Positions 20,405 through 30,341 of a stretch of DNA of 30,858 nucleotides are shown piece after piece. The notes beneath the pieces are model-generated. The model saw only the letters and a program-made list of their open reading frames with translations, was not told the origin of the DNA and ran no database searches. This DNA comes from Sperchopsis tessellata. Taxonomy: Eukaryota; Arthropoda; Insecta; Coleoptera; Hydrophilidae. Location: the NCBI GenBank assembly GCA_033557685.1, contig JAWQRN010000355.1, positions 1 to 30,858 of the forward strand, given 5' to 3'. The translations under genes were made by a program, and so were the position numbers. How positions within the stretch are numbered: position 1 is the stretch's first letter; each line of letters begins with the position of its first letter.

Positions 20405-20581
20405 TTGCATGCGAAGTTTGACAAGTTGAAAAAAGATCACACGGAGGAGAAGAAAAAGATTGAAGAAAATCGTAAGAAATTGGAAGATGAACTCATTGAA
20501 TTTAATCGCAGGAAAGCACAATTCCAAAACAACGCCTCCAGTCATCACACGCTTACTTTAGGTAAAAGTAAAAAGAAATAA
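20405..20581 (+). CDS. Sep2: Septin exon 5 (C-terminal coiled coil and stop)
   Basis: 58 codons plus TAA. LHAKFDKLKKDHTEEKKKIE and KKLEDELIEFNRRKAQFQ form a highly charged coiled coil, continuing exon 4 in phase 0. The tail is TLTLGKSKKK. The sequence tttag|gtaaaag near the end is itself a plausible donor, eight codons before the stop, so a second C-terminus by alternative splicing is possible. Confidence 0.96.
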   Translation: MHAKFDKLKKDHTEEKKKIEENRKKLEDELIEFNRRKAQFQNNASSHHTLTLGKSKKK

Positions 20582-21650
20582 CTTAAAATGTGTTACAACT
20601 CGAATATGTATTTTAAATATCTATTTTATATTTTAAATTTTGATTATTTATATTATAAAGGAAGGCATTTTAGTGTACAATTATTTTTCTTAATTAAAGC
20701 TAGATTTACACATTCCATGTAATTTATAAACCAAAAAGAACTATGCAATAACTTTAAAAAATTATTTACAAGTTCACATATTTTTTAATACAACTTGTAA
20801 ATGTGGCTTAAATTACAATTTAAATTGCATTATCGATAATTCAAATGTATTAGCTAATCATTTATATAGTTAGGTGCACTTTTAATTTAAAAATACATAA
20901 ACTTATTACTAAAGTAAATAATCTAGGATATATTTTCATGAATGGGACTTGTGTTTTGTGGACTTATGTTTGCAGTTTGTGTGCTTAATTTTTTGCAATT
21001 TGTGTTATATATTTATATATATATCTTTTAAATTTAATATTAAGATAGTTAGTTGAACGCTGCACACTTATAAGCATGGTATGTGTTTCAGTTTAATTAA
21101 TTCAGTCCCCCACAAGTAGCTAATACAATTAACTTACATTGTCTACTTGTGGCAGTCAAATTTTCAATGTTTTGTAGTAGTAGTTTAATAATATTGGCAT
21201 TTGCCGATATTTCTTTTCATTTTAAATTATGTTTATTCCCAAAATGCTCAGTAAGACGTTTTAAAATGTGAAACTGTCTTTTACGTCATTCATTTAAACG
21301 ATTTTACAGAGCAGTTTTGATTGGAGAAAGAAGTTACATCCTCAGTGTCACAAGTCCCAGGTTTTAGTCAAGAGCTGGCCTTTTGAAATTTTTATTAAAT
21401 TTATAACTAATTACATACACCAGTATTATTGTGCATAGAAAAAGATTATATTTAATCTTATGGTGTCACGGTTTCTTTTTTTTTCTTCTATGCAAGTGTA
21501 CCAAAGTGGTAGCTTGTTAAATTGAAACAAACTCAATTTTTGCTCATGACATATATGCTAATGCACGTTTGTCTTCCTACCAAAGTGTTTTTATTATTGA
21601 TGTAATTTGTGTATAATTAACTAAATATATTTAAATTTTATATATTCTGT
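20582..21650 (+). other. Presumed septin 3' UTR and flank
   Basis: AT-rich sequence without ORFs. The end of the transcript cannot be fixed. No canonical AATAAA was found within about 1 kb, only ATTAAA variants (20693 and about 21391). Confidence 0.4.
20693..20698 (+). terminator. Candidate variant poly(A) signal for the septin gene
   Basis: ATTAAA about 112 nt past the stop codon, the commonest variant of AATAAA. The AT-rich context makes it weak evidence. Confidence 0.3.
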
Positions 21651-23204
21651 ATTTTATTTTCCTTGGATCCATCATTATACAGCAGTCTCTCCAGGTCTTA
21701 GATCTTTGTTGAACCTTTTGTAGTAAGTGTATTTTCTGGCTAAATTTTCTACTTTCTTGGGTGTTGATTTTGATCGCCGGGGAAGTGTTTTTGTTTTTTT
21801 TTCCTTGCAGTTCTCCTGAAATCATACAATTAATACTTTCAACTTTCTTAGCTATTTATTTGTGCACCAATAAGCAGTGTTTTCTATAATGTTTGTAGTT
21901 ATGAAGCAGTGTATTATCCTTTCTACATTATGATATTGTCGATATGTGCTTAGAATATATTAGAACATATCAAGTTTTTAATCTTTTAACATCATCTCGT
22001 ATAAATTGACATGGTAAAACTAAGTAGACATTGCTATATAAATACAAGTTATCATGCGTAGTTTCAAATTAAATCATTAAATATCTCCCGGAAATCTGTG
22101 GCCGTGGAAGTCTACGTACTGAATTAAATCATTAAACGTTATTTCTCTCACATGTGCTCATTCTACTTTTATCATGCTCTGGATGGTAAACTATCATTTA
22201 TATGTCAATCCAATGATAAAATTAATAGTTACTCCTTTACTATATGAGGATGATCATTATTTAAGCTTTGTATAGTTAAGTATATTTAAATGTAGACATC
22301 ATACATTTTACATCAAATGTATGATTTTCAAACATAAAAGACAATTACTTTATAAGATAGGGGGTTCAATATTTGTAAGATCTATTTGAAATAGTTGCCT
22401 TGGAGTTTATAACAAAAAAAATTTGCTGCGCATGTTGCAGCTTAAGCTATTATCCCCAAATATTTGAAAAATGAAATAAATTACAGCTGTGTCACAATAT
22501 TTTATAGACTTTAGAATCCAATATGTGACTTTCAACTAGTAGATATTTGAAGGTTGCAAGTTTGAATCCAGCTCAAAACAATTATTTTTGTTTCATTAAA
22601 ATTTATTTAATACATTTAATGAAGAAAAAAAAATTCTAGCATTATGTAATTTTGTTTTAATAATAATTTTATATCTGGGTATAATTTCAAAATATGTTGT
22701 ATTAAATGTGTCATAGTCCGTAGCGTGCTCTAGCTCTTTGTATTACAGTTTTTCAAAAAGAATGTAAGTTAAAACATGCTGAAATGGATATTTATAATTA
22801 TAAGTTTTTATTAAAAGTGAAAGGATTAAAAAAAGCTGGAAATTTCATGGAATGAAGTATAACTCCAATTTTGAAAATGGAAGGCTGTGATCATTTACTG
22901 TTTAGGAACAAATTTGGTAGCTTATCCTCTTTTTCTTCATATATTCACAAAGGTATAGTTACGCAAAAATGTGCGACTTCAGTTAAATTGTACTAGAAGA
23001 GTTGTTTAATTGTGATACATATTTTAATTTTTAGTTTTTAGTGGTCAACTCACCTGTAATAACTTCAACAGTGATATCTTTTTAACAGCTTCTTTGTTAA
23101 GTCAAAAGTGATTTTATTTAATCACATACATTTGACTGGTTATTTTGTGAAAGATATTTACATAAGAATAGTATATGTTATAAAATTGGTCTGTACATTT
23201 GTAT
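21651..23204. other. Intergenic; one short repeat insertion at 22067-22136
   Basis: Mostly AT-rich. A possible B-box-like word (gtttgaatcc, about 22559) follows ggttgcaa but lacks a convincing A box, so no tRNA or SINE is called. Confidence 0.4.
22067..22136 (-). mobile_element. 40-bp repeat insertion flanked by a perfect 15-bp duplication
   Basis: The direct repeats aattaaatcattaaa at 22067-22081 and 22122-22136 are identical. The 40 bp between them (22082-22121) are, on the minus strand, tcagtacgtagacttccacg, then gccacag, then atttccgggagata. This is the tacgtagac family of 7528 with an internal deletion. A variable-length target duplication fits target-primed retrotransposition, implying a severely truncated retroposon or the tail of one. 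Confidence 0.75.
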
Positions 23205-24010
23205 ACCAAGTCAGTAAATATGAAACCAGAATTTTTTTATAGAAAATTCACATTTATTATATGAAAATGGTAAAAAATATTTTATTCAAAGTATTGCCCA
23301 CCGCTAGCTACACATTTTTCCGATTTCTCTGACATTTCTGGATGCCACGCCATAAAAACTGTGGCTCTTTTGAGGCAAACAAATGAAGCGCTGCTCAACA
23401 AGTGCGTGTTCCATCAATGCAAATAAGTATTAATCGAATGGAGCCAAGTCTGATGAGTAAGTCGCATGCGAAAGTGTTTGCCAACTAAAAGCCTCATTTG
23501 TTTCCTTGACAGTTTTTGCTGTGTGCGATAATGCATTATCATGAAGCAAAATCACTTTCTGTTGCCTCTTTTGATATTCTGGTCGTTTTTCACGCAATGT
23601 TTGGTTCAAATCCATCATTTGTTGTCAGTAGCGTTTAGTATTACCAGTTTCGGCAGGTTTTAACAACCCATAGATAACACCCTTCTGATCCCACTAAACA
23701 CAGAGCATTGTCTTCAGTCCATAGCGATTTGGCCTTGCAGTCGATGTCGCTGGTTTGCTAGGAGTTTCCCACGATCTTTTACACTTAGGATTCTCGAAAT
23801 ATATCCATTTTTCATCGCCAGTCACAATTTGATGGAGAAATGATTTTCTTTTGTACCTGGCGAGCAGCATTTCGCAAGTGGTTTTTCGGTTTTCCTGCTG
23901 TTTTTCATTCGGTTCATGTGGAACCCATTTTCCCACCTTCTTGATCTTTCCCATGGCTTTCAAACGTATTAAGCAAGTTTGAGAGCTCTCTTGATAAAAT
24001 TTAATTATAA
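23205..24010 (-). mobile_element. mariner-family transposon relic, copy 1 (transposase pseudogene)
   Basis: On the minus strand, from about 24005, the frame reads QTCLIRLKAMGKIKKVGKWV, PHEPNEKQQENR, then IVTGDEKWIYFENPKCKRSW (first catalytic Asp in GDEKW). It continues to WDQKGVIYGLLKPAETGNTK with W-to-stop changes, then REKRPEYQKRQQKVILLHDN (second Asp), SSDLAPFD (third Asp, the D34D position) and, after frameshifts, EKCVASGGQYFE-stop at 23282. The N-terminal DNA-binding region is missing. A candidate 3' terminal repeat, ccaagtcagtaaatatgaaa, begins at 23205 next to a TA. The matching 5' terminal repeat is absent. It lies between the septin and GAS2-like 3' ends and is inactive. Confidence 0.9.
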
Positions 24011-25084
24011 GAAACTAATATTATGAAATACATCTGGTATAAATTGCGACAATATTGAATGAAATATTTTCATGAGTCAACTCTTAATCAACAAATTTTT
24101 ACCATATTAATCAGTTTTGTCTTTGTTCTCGATCCACTAAGATCTAGTTAGGGTGCGCTCATAAGATTTTGATGGGGTGTTTTTTATTAAATTAATACAA
24201 CAGTGTGTGAAACCTACCGAAGATATCAGCTCGATGACATACAGCTGTTTCAGTAACTGAACAGCGCCTTTGGGGAGTTGAAATCATCAGTAGTCTTACA
24301 AGTTAAGGCTTTGTAACACATAAAATATGTAGGTAGAAAAATGTGTCCGCTATCAGTTGTGAGCATTTGTAACATTCCTAGCAGCACTGACGAGATATTA
24401 GGAAAATAACTGTGTGTCGTTGAATGACATCTTCGAAAAATTCCGTAAACTTACTACTGATATTATTGGCTTGTAAAAGCATTTCATTTCAACTGATGTG
24501 GTCAGTGTAAACACCAAATCTAAGTAGGGCGGGCTTTTATCTACAAGTGCTTGCATTAGATGCTGGAAATCTACATTTTTCTTTAAACTAATAGAACAAT
24601 TTAAAATGTTAGACCCATGCACAACGTGTTGATGAGGGTGGTGAATTTAAGCTGAAAAGTTATTCATTATTTTTATTTTGATAATAAAATAAGAAATACA
24701 ACATCTAATGAATTACATTTTTAATCGTATAAAAATATATACAAAATTACATTAAATTAAAATTAGTAAACATAACACAAATTAGTGTAGATACTACACT
24801 ACAAAAACTACAATATTAATATTTGAACTGCAGGTAAAAATAAAATATTATTATATTAAAGCACTAAGGAACAAGGCTTAAAAAACTCTTTATGATGATC
24901 GTTATAATTAGGATGTAGTATTCAGCACTTAGATAATCACAGTTAATGATGGTATTAAAAATATTTACTAATCCCCTCTAGGCCTCGTATTATTATGAAA
25001 ACATATGTTGTTTTTTTAAGTCTAGTTTCGGTAGCTTGAAGTCGTGAAAGAACTATTTAAAAATTATAATTTTTGTGCATAAGC
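24011..25084 (-). other. Presumed GAS2-like 3' UTR and intergenic flank
   Basis: About 24650-25084 is the likely 3' UTR of the GAS2-like gene (minus strand). The rest (24011-24650) has a 74-codon ORF with no recognisable domain and no repeat match. Confidence 0.45.
24672..24677 (-). terminator. Candidate poly(A) signal for the GAS2-like gene
   Basis: AATAAA on the minus strand, about 410 nt past the stop codon. Confidence 0.4.
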
Positions 25085-25297
25085 TTAACGAGTAATCGAC
25101 TCTCGTGGTGGTGGACTACGATATTTGGCTCGAATGTGCAAATACTTGGAAGCACTAGCTGGTCTTTCTGGTAGAGGCTCGCGTGCCGAATTTCTAGAAA
25201 CAACTTTCACCTGGCATGGATCATGGCGTAGCAAGAAATGGTCGAGGGTATCCCAGCCTCCACCAACTCTGACCATCATATGTCGTCCTTTCAGTAA
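25085..25297 (-). CDS. pigs: GAS2-like protein, last coding exon (second half of GAR domain and C-terminus)
   Basis: Acceptor ttatttacag, then 70 codons and TAA. It begins LLKGRHMMVRVGGGWDTLDH, then FLLRHDPC, the strongly conserved second half of the GAS2-related (GAR) domain that binds microtubules. After DPC the tail is basic and Pro/Ser-rich (REPLPERPASAS, then YLHIRAKYRSPPPRE) and ends with stop. It joins in phase 0 to the exon at 30342-30735 (NVFVR | LLKGR). GAS2-like proteins couple actin, through a CH domain, to microtubules. DTL-HFL resembles GAS2-like/pigs rather than spectraplakins, where the equivalent region differs. The short tail suggests this is the end of one isoform. Confidence 0.92.
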   Translation of the reverse strand, partial: LLKGRHMMVRVGGGWDTLDHFLLRHDPCQVKVVSRNSAREPLPERPASASKYLHIRAKYRSPPPRESITR

Positions 25298-25584
25298 CTG
25301 TAAATAAGAAATTCATTATTACATGGGAGGCATATTTTAAAACTTAAATTTGTTGTGCCTAAATTAAGCAATTTATAGGGATTTCAGGGTTTCTTTGTGA
25401 TAAAATGAGAACTATGGGTCAAAAAGCATTCATGAGAGGATGGCTGTTATGTACGGGTAAAACGCTCCATCTTATTTTAATGTGATATATTGGTAAAAAT
25501 CTAGGGTAGAAAACCGAAAACACAAGGTTCGGATGACCTGTGGAGGTCCGAATTTAAACAAAGACAAAAAACTGGTACTGCATA

Positions 25585-25915
25585 GAATTCAGTATATCAG
25601 AAACAAGTGTTCTAAAAATTTATGAAGAATTAAGCATGAAAAAGATATCTGCACAGTGAATTCCCAGATTCCTTATACATGAGTACAAACTGTACAGAAG
25701 ACAAATTTATCAAGAATTTTTGGATACGTTAGAGGGTGATATATTTTACTCCCAAATTATTACTGGGAATAAGACTTGGATACACTGGGCCCCTACCACT
25801 AAACATGAGTGCATGCAGTGTATAAGTACATTCCAATATCAAAAGGCCAAACATCATTTTTAGGGATGTTGAAAGAGATTTGCTTACAGAATATATGCCA
25901 GAGGGTCAACTATAG
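25585..25915 (+). mobile_element. mariner-family transposon relic, copy 2
   Basis: One plus-strand frame with a single internal stop reads SVLKIYEELSMKKISAQ, stop, IPRFLIHEYKLYR, then IITGNKTWIHWAPTTKHECM, QCIS and QKAKHHF. Later comes LTEYMPEGQL. The order matches a mariner transposase of the KVSARWVPR-LT-E-K and DETWVHH--PETK--SMQW type, a different subgroup from copy 1. The first catalytic Asp (D of DETW) is Asn here, so the protein would be dead even without the stop. Both ends are missing. Confidence 0.75.
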
Positions 25916-26109
25916 ATGAAGAATTTTGTTTTAAGACTTACATTCTAATTATGGATAAATACATCTTTCCTTTATGTTGGAGTAAAGTTCCTACAGTCCT
26001 ATCATAGTGCGTGCCGTAGGCGTACAGGTGATAATATCACGTCATCTCTATACTACTGCTTAATCAGTGATACGATAAAATAAATGTAATTGGGAAATTA
26101 CTAGAGTAG

Positions 26110-27295
26110 ATACTAAATAAGAGACCACTTGAAGAGATAGGAAAGAGGGGGGCTGCACTGGCATGCAGTACAGCTTCAGGAAAGGAAAAGTTTCCATTGA
26201 TGCCATAGAAAAGGTTCAAGAGATAGCTGTAAAGTCAAGATCTAGAAATAAAGAAATCGTAGCACTGGTTACACGTTGATGTGCAAAAAGCTTTGAATTC
26301 TACTCCCTGGCTGAAATTATAAATGAACTAACAACAAAGCAGGTTGTACCGTACCTTATAAAACTTATGTCTAGCTATCTTGAGAATAGGTTAATACTGA
26401 TACGAGAAAATCTAAGTATGGATATGAGATATGATATGAGAGGACAGATAAGAGATTGAAGAAAATATGGAATAAGTAGTGGGAAAAATTGGAAGTTGGA
26501 TTGAAAGAAAGGGGTTAAAATTGGAACGCTGAAGACTGTTGTAGTGAGAACTACCAACATGGAAGTGGAAAGCCAGGAGAGTCTCAAATATCTGGGAATA
26601 GAGCTAGGACACTATATGGGTTTCCACATTAAATAAGTCAAGAAAAAAGCTGATAGAGCAGCAGCAACTCTTAGCCGCCAAATTCTAAACACTGGAAGCC
26701 TCAAAAGCCGGACGCTGAAAGGTAAGCACTTGCATGGAACAGATGGTGGAGGAAGTATAGAGGAAGGCTGCGATAAGAATACCTGACGATATCGACAAGG
26801 GCAGTGCAGGTACTAGCGGGAATTATTCCCATACACCTGGTGACAATGGAGCGCACATATAAAACGGATGCTGATTAGAAGTAACAATATGCAGAAGCAA
26901 GCGAGAGGACAATGGAAAAATGGGGGGTAGAATGGACACAAGAAGGAACAGTCAAATGGACAAGGAAACTTATCCAGAATGTAACATCCTGGGTTACGTG
27001 AAAACTCGGAGAGGTGCGTACCACCTACCCAGTTTTTGAGCGAAGTCAGTGACAGATGTGTGTACTGTACAAAAACAAGTACCTCAGAACATAATTACTG
27101 AAGTGTAGTAGATGGAGAACAATAAGGAAGGAGGCAGAACAATAAGGAAGGAGGCAGAACATAAAGTAGGCGAAGAACTGACAATTTAGCACAGAATAAA
27201 ATATATGCTACACAGTGAGGGAAAGTGGAAGGTGATAGAGCATATAATAATGAAAATGTTAAGACCAAAGAAGAAGAGTATGATGTGATAAGAAG
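26110..27295 (+). mobile_element. R1-clade LINE relic (RT core and C-terminus)
   Basis: Plus-strand pieces in order: MQYSFRKGKVSIDAIEKVQE, then NKEIVALVT (near motif A), SYLENRLILIREN, VESQESLKYLGIELGHYM and RAAATLSRQILN. Further on come WGVEWTQEGTVKWTRKLI and finally KEAE-KVGEELT and KWKVIEHIIMKML. The YADD region is deleted and many stops are present. The organisation matches R1-clade ORF2, the same group as the fragment at 4220-4600, which covers the zinc-knuckle region. Confidence 0.8.
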
Positions 27296-27394
27296 TCAAA
27301 ACTTAAGCCAGAGATATGATAGGGACGGTGAATATGTATAAATGGAACTGTGTCGAATATCTTAGAAGGCAGGTGGATCATCGATGGTTAAAGA

Positions 27395-27595
27395 ATTAAC
27401 CTTATGGGATGTGAGAGATAACGTAAGGTCAAGACAAAGACTCAGTGACAGGTGGGACAGCAAACTTAAAAATTGTTTTGGAGTCATGTGGATGAGAAGG
27501 ACGTACAGCTGTGGAGAGTGGAAGGAACTTGTGGAGGCCTTCGTCTAGCAGTGGATGAATGATGGCTGATTATGATGATGCTGATAATAATATGC
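27395..27595 (+). mobile_element. RTE-type LINE 3' end with TGA-rich tail
   Basis: One frame reads VRSRQRLSDRWDSKLKNC, then GVMWMRRTYSCGEWKELVEA, FV, stop, QWMNDG, stop. This is the characteristic RTE-type C-terminus (W-R-LVEAFVQQWT-DG). It is followed by gatgatgctgataataata, the degenerate short-repeat tail typical of these LINEs. It sits directly after the R1 relic. Confidence 0.8.
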
Positions 27596-28134
27596 CTATT
27601 TAAATAAGCACATTGCAGGTTTTCCTGTGCACCGATGAAGGTTTCAGAAACCTCTTTTTGAAGAGCTTGTAAATCCCCCAAAAATTTAAGAAAGGTATAA
27701 TTGAGTACGATTTATCAACAATGTATTTAGGGTCAATGATGTGATACGTCCCCATGAGAGTACTATTTTTGCCATCTATTGCATGTAACACCTTCATATG
27801 TCTAACTGGGATTGTTTTCCACTACTACCTTTGAGTTCTTGATTTCCGTCATACCTTAATGTGTGGCCGAAGTCCTATTATATTACATTCGTACATACAT
27901 GAGAAAAAGGAGTCAAATTCCAAAAGGTGTCCAAATAGCTGATAGGGTGTCAAACATATTCCTTCCTAGTCAATTTAGTCGAGAAATAATTTTCATAATA
28001 TTCCATATAGTTCTCCAACATTTTTTAACATTCCACAATAAAATTTCTGTTTAATTTTCTATTATTTTTCCAAATTTTTTAAAAATTAAATAAATTTAGC
28101 AAAAATCTTGACAGTTAATCTTAACAGTTAATTT

Positions 28135-28510
28135 TGACAGTTGCTGTCAACTTGTTCCTTCAAGGTCAGCTTGTCATGGAGGTCAACTCTAAGATACTTA
28201 ACTTTTCTAGATGGTTGCACTGGTGTATCAAAAACTGTTAACTGAAACATTCCTACTTCTCATAAAATGCAGGGGTTTTGTCTTAGCAGGGTTGACTGAG
28301 AACCCATGTAAGGTGTACCAGAGTTGGACCTTCCGTAAAGTCTCCTAGGTGAGTAGTCCACGGAAACTTCCCAACTGTGAGGATTGTCAGGTCGTCAGCA
28401 TATCCTCGGGTGTAGTATCCTTCAATATGTATTTTGGAGGTAAGCTTGCCACTAACTAGGAACCACAGTAGGGGTGACAGCACTCCTCTTGTGGACAACC
28501 TTTACCAACA
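28135..28510 (-). mobile_element. Jockey-superfamily LINE, RT motifs B and C (part 2 of a split element)
   Basis: On the minus strand: GVLSPLLWFLVSGKL (motif B, normally PQGGVLSPLLW), then GYYTRGYADDLTILTVGKF with the catalytic YADD intact. In other frames come FSVNPAKTKPLHF and KVKYLRVDLHDKLTLKEQV. It lies in the same orientation as, and downstream of, 29290-29760, which carries the earlier part of the RT. The two are probably one insertion, separated by the foldback segment. Confidence 0.8.
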
Positions 28511-28570
28511 GTTACCTTTTCCATATCATACATATTTCCATAGAAAGTCAGCAGTGATGTGACGATGTTT

Positions 28571-29152
28571 CATGATTAGAATTTTTTGCTTCCTTGGCCG
28601 TACATGAATGTATTATTTTAATATTTGATTAAATCAAATATCGAGCAAACCGGCCAAGTCAATATATTAAAAACGCATCGAAAAATTTAGGGAAACAAGC
28701 TGAAATTGTAGTGGACATGTGTTTCCGTCATTAAGACGTCATCAGCACTGCTCTTGTTAGTAATTAGCTGTACCCCACATATTACGAATACATATTTGAT
28801 TTCTTGTATATATGCTTTGAGATTGTGAGTGAACATATGGCAGCATTGAAACATTGCGATAGCTCTCATAATATGCTCACTCATGATCTCAAAGCATATA
28901 AACAAGGAATCCAATATGTATTCATATGTGGCGTAAAGCTAAATCCTAACAAGAGCAGTGCTGATGACGTCTTAATGACAGAAACAGGTGTCCACTGCAA
29001 TTTCGGCTTGTTTCCCTTAATTTTTTGATGCGTATTTGATTTCTGTATTTAATATATTGACTTGGCCTGTTTGCCCGATAAGTAATTTAATCAAACATTA
29101 AAATAATTCATTTATGTACGGCCAAGGAAGTAACAAATTCTTATTCTAATGC
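28571..29152. repeat. Foldback palindrome with ~280-bp arms
   Basis: The left arm (28571-28847) and right arm (about 28860-29152) are inverted copies. Shared blocks from outside in are cttccttggccgtacat, ttgattaaat, ggccaagtcaatatattaaa, gggaaacaagc, agacgtcatcagcactgctc and tatgctttgaga. The spacer is about 30 bp within gagtgaacatat...atatgctcactc. The arms differ by scattered substitutions and small gaps. A single-arm relative lies at 8325-8440. The sequence just inside the arms is shared with 29217-29273. No transposase is present. Confidence 0.85.
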
Positions 29153-29216
29153 GAAAATGGCAATTTCGTGTAGATTAATATCAAAGTTATGTAATGATTA
29201 TTCAATTGCAACATTA

Positions 29217-29273
29217 AAACGTTGCGATACCTCTCATAATATGCTCACTCACGATCTCAAAGCATATATTGAC
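29217..29273. repeat. Extra copy of the palindrome centre, joined to LINE sequence
   Basis: acctctcataatatgctcac and the following gatctcaaagcatata repeat 28860-28900 in the same orientation. On the minus strand the segment continues directly out of LINE coding sequence (LALDVLLNTEGVVN then CFEIVSEH), which suggests that the palindrome centre came from this LINE. Confidence 0.7.
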
Positions 29274-29289
29274 TACACCCTCAGTATTA

Positions 29290-29760
29290 AGCAAAACATC
29301 CAGAGCCAGTCCTCTGTCTCGAAGCGCTTAATACTGTGATGAAGGGCTGTTTCAGTAGATTTCCCAGCCTGGTATGCCAATTGTTTCTTTGTAGAGAAGA
29401 TTCTCTAGAAACTCCTCTATTATGTCTATCAACCAATCTCTTCAAAATCTTAAAAAAAATAAGGAATAGCTGATTGGTCAAAATGTGCCTGATCGTATGT
29501 CGAGTTAGAAATAACCATAAAAAGTAGGATTGTTTCCTAAATTCAGAATTTCTCAATCAGCGCTGAAGATATTCAAGCAATGATCTTTTTTGGTTAACAT
29601 TTGTACCCTCCCCCACTGCATAGTGCGACATCCCATCAGTAGTGCTAACTGCTCAGTCCTGCAGAAGTTCAGGTTCATCATCTTTTGGAAGGAGGTGGTA
29701 CCACTGAGTCTTATGGAATATGAATGAATAACCTGTTTTACCACAATTAAATCTCTGAAA
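29290..29760 (-). mobile_element. Jockey-superfamily LINE, N-terminal RT part (part 1 of a split element)
   Basis: Minus-strand pieces: ILKRLVDRHNRGVSRESSLQ (matches LKTLERLVDRYIR in these LINEs), then, in another frame, IPGWEIY-NSPS (for HAYQAGKSTETALH), then LALDVLLNTEGVVN (motif A, normally FLDIEGAFNN; the catalytic Asp is lost). Upstream frames are degraded. It belongs with 28135-28510. The LOA/Nimb-like placement within Jockey is tentative. Confidence 0.7.
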
Positions 29761-30341
29761 CAGGACTCAGGTGTTAGCCAATATTCAACATAAGCTTCTG
29801 ACAGCTATAAGAAAATTTTATTTTTGTGTAAAAATAAAAAAAATTACTTATGTTTCTATTTTTATTCATACACTAGTTAGATTTTGAGTTATCTGGGATA
29901 TTTTATTATTATTAGCTTGTTTTCTTGCTATTGATTGTGGAGAAAGTATTTCAATGTCTTTGTTAATTTAAATGTCGTTGATTTTTTGCTTAAATGCATA
30001 GCTTTTTTCCTAATTGCCATAGCAGGAGTGATTAATTAAATGGCGGGTCAAAGATTGAGCTATGTTTGGTATAGCATGAGTCAAAATGACAGCTAAAAAT
30101 CACAGTTCAGTATTTTTAAGTGGCTTATTTGACTCATTTTTAATTTTTTGGATAAAAAACAGATCATTATGTTATTAAAGCTATATTTTAAACATTAGTT
30201 GATTTGAGTACTGGAAATTTTATTTCATTTGATTATGTTAGTATGAAATACCAGTACAAAACTAATACATGAAAAGTATTTTTGGTAATTTCAAGATAAA
30301 GCATTTTTATATATAATTATTATACCAAAGGAGAAACTTAC

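Larger units (their letters stand above)
11229..20581 (+). other. Sep2: Septin gene span (SEPT6 group), five coding exons
   Basis: The coding join is 11229-11258, 11433-11553, 11610-11752, 17806-18606 and 20405-20581. Every intron begins GT and ends AG, phases agree, and the spliced protein is 423 residues, matching SEPT6-group septins (about 420-430). Septins are GTP-binding proteins that form hetero-oligomeric filaments at the cell cortex, cleavage furrow and membrane domains. SEPT6-group members bind GTP but, as known for the family, do not hydrolyse it, and they occupy an internal position in the filament. The symbol is tentative: insects may carry one or two members of this group (Drosophila Sep2 and Sep5). 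The third intron (about 6 kb) has collected transposons. Confidence 0.95.
25298..30341 (-). other. Intron of the GAS2-like gene (~5 kb, transposon-loaded)
   Basis: Starts gtaagt (minus strand, 30341) and ends ttatttacag (25298). It contains a mariner relic, an R1-clade LINE, an RTE tail, two pieces of a Jockey-superfamily LINE and a foldback palindrome. Segments without recognised content are 25298-25570, 27600-28130 (a 65-codon minus ORF of unknown nature at 27600-27797) and 29765-30341. Confidence 0.9.

Noticed and set aside
22545..22590. Possible tRNA or SINE head (ggttgcaagtttgaatccag)
   Set aside because: It has a B-box-like word only. No A box at the right distance, no cloverleaf, and no match to the SINE copies.
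27600..27797. 65-codon minus-strand ORF containing AIDGK, considered as a transposase piece
   Set aside because: The resemblance to a DDE-transposase motif is limited to a few residues, and the flanking sequence does not continue the match.
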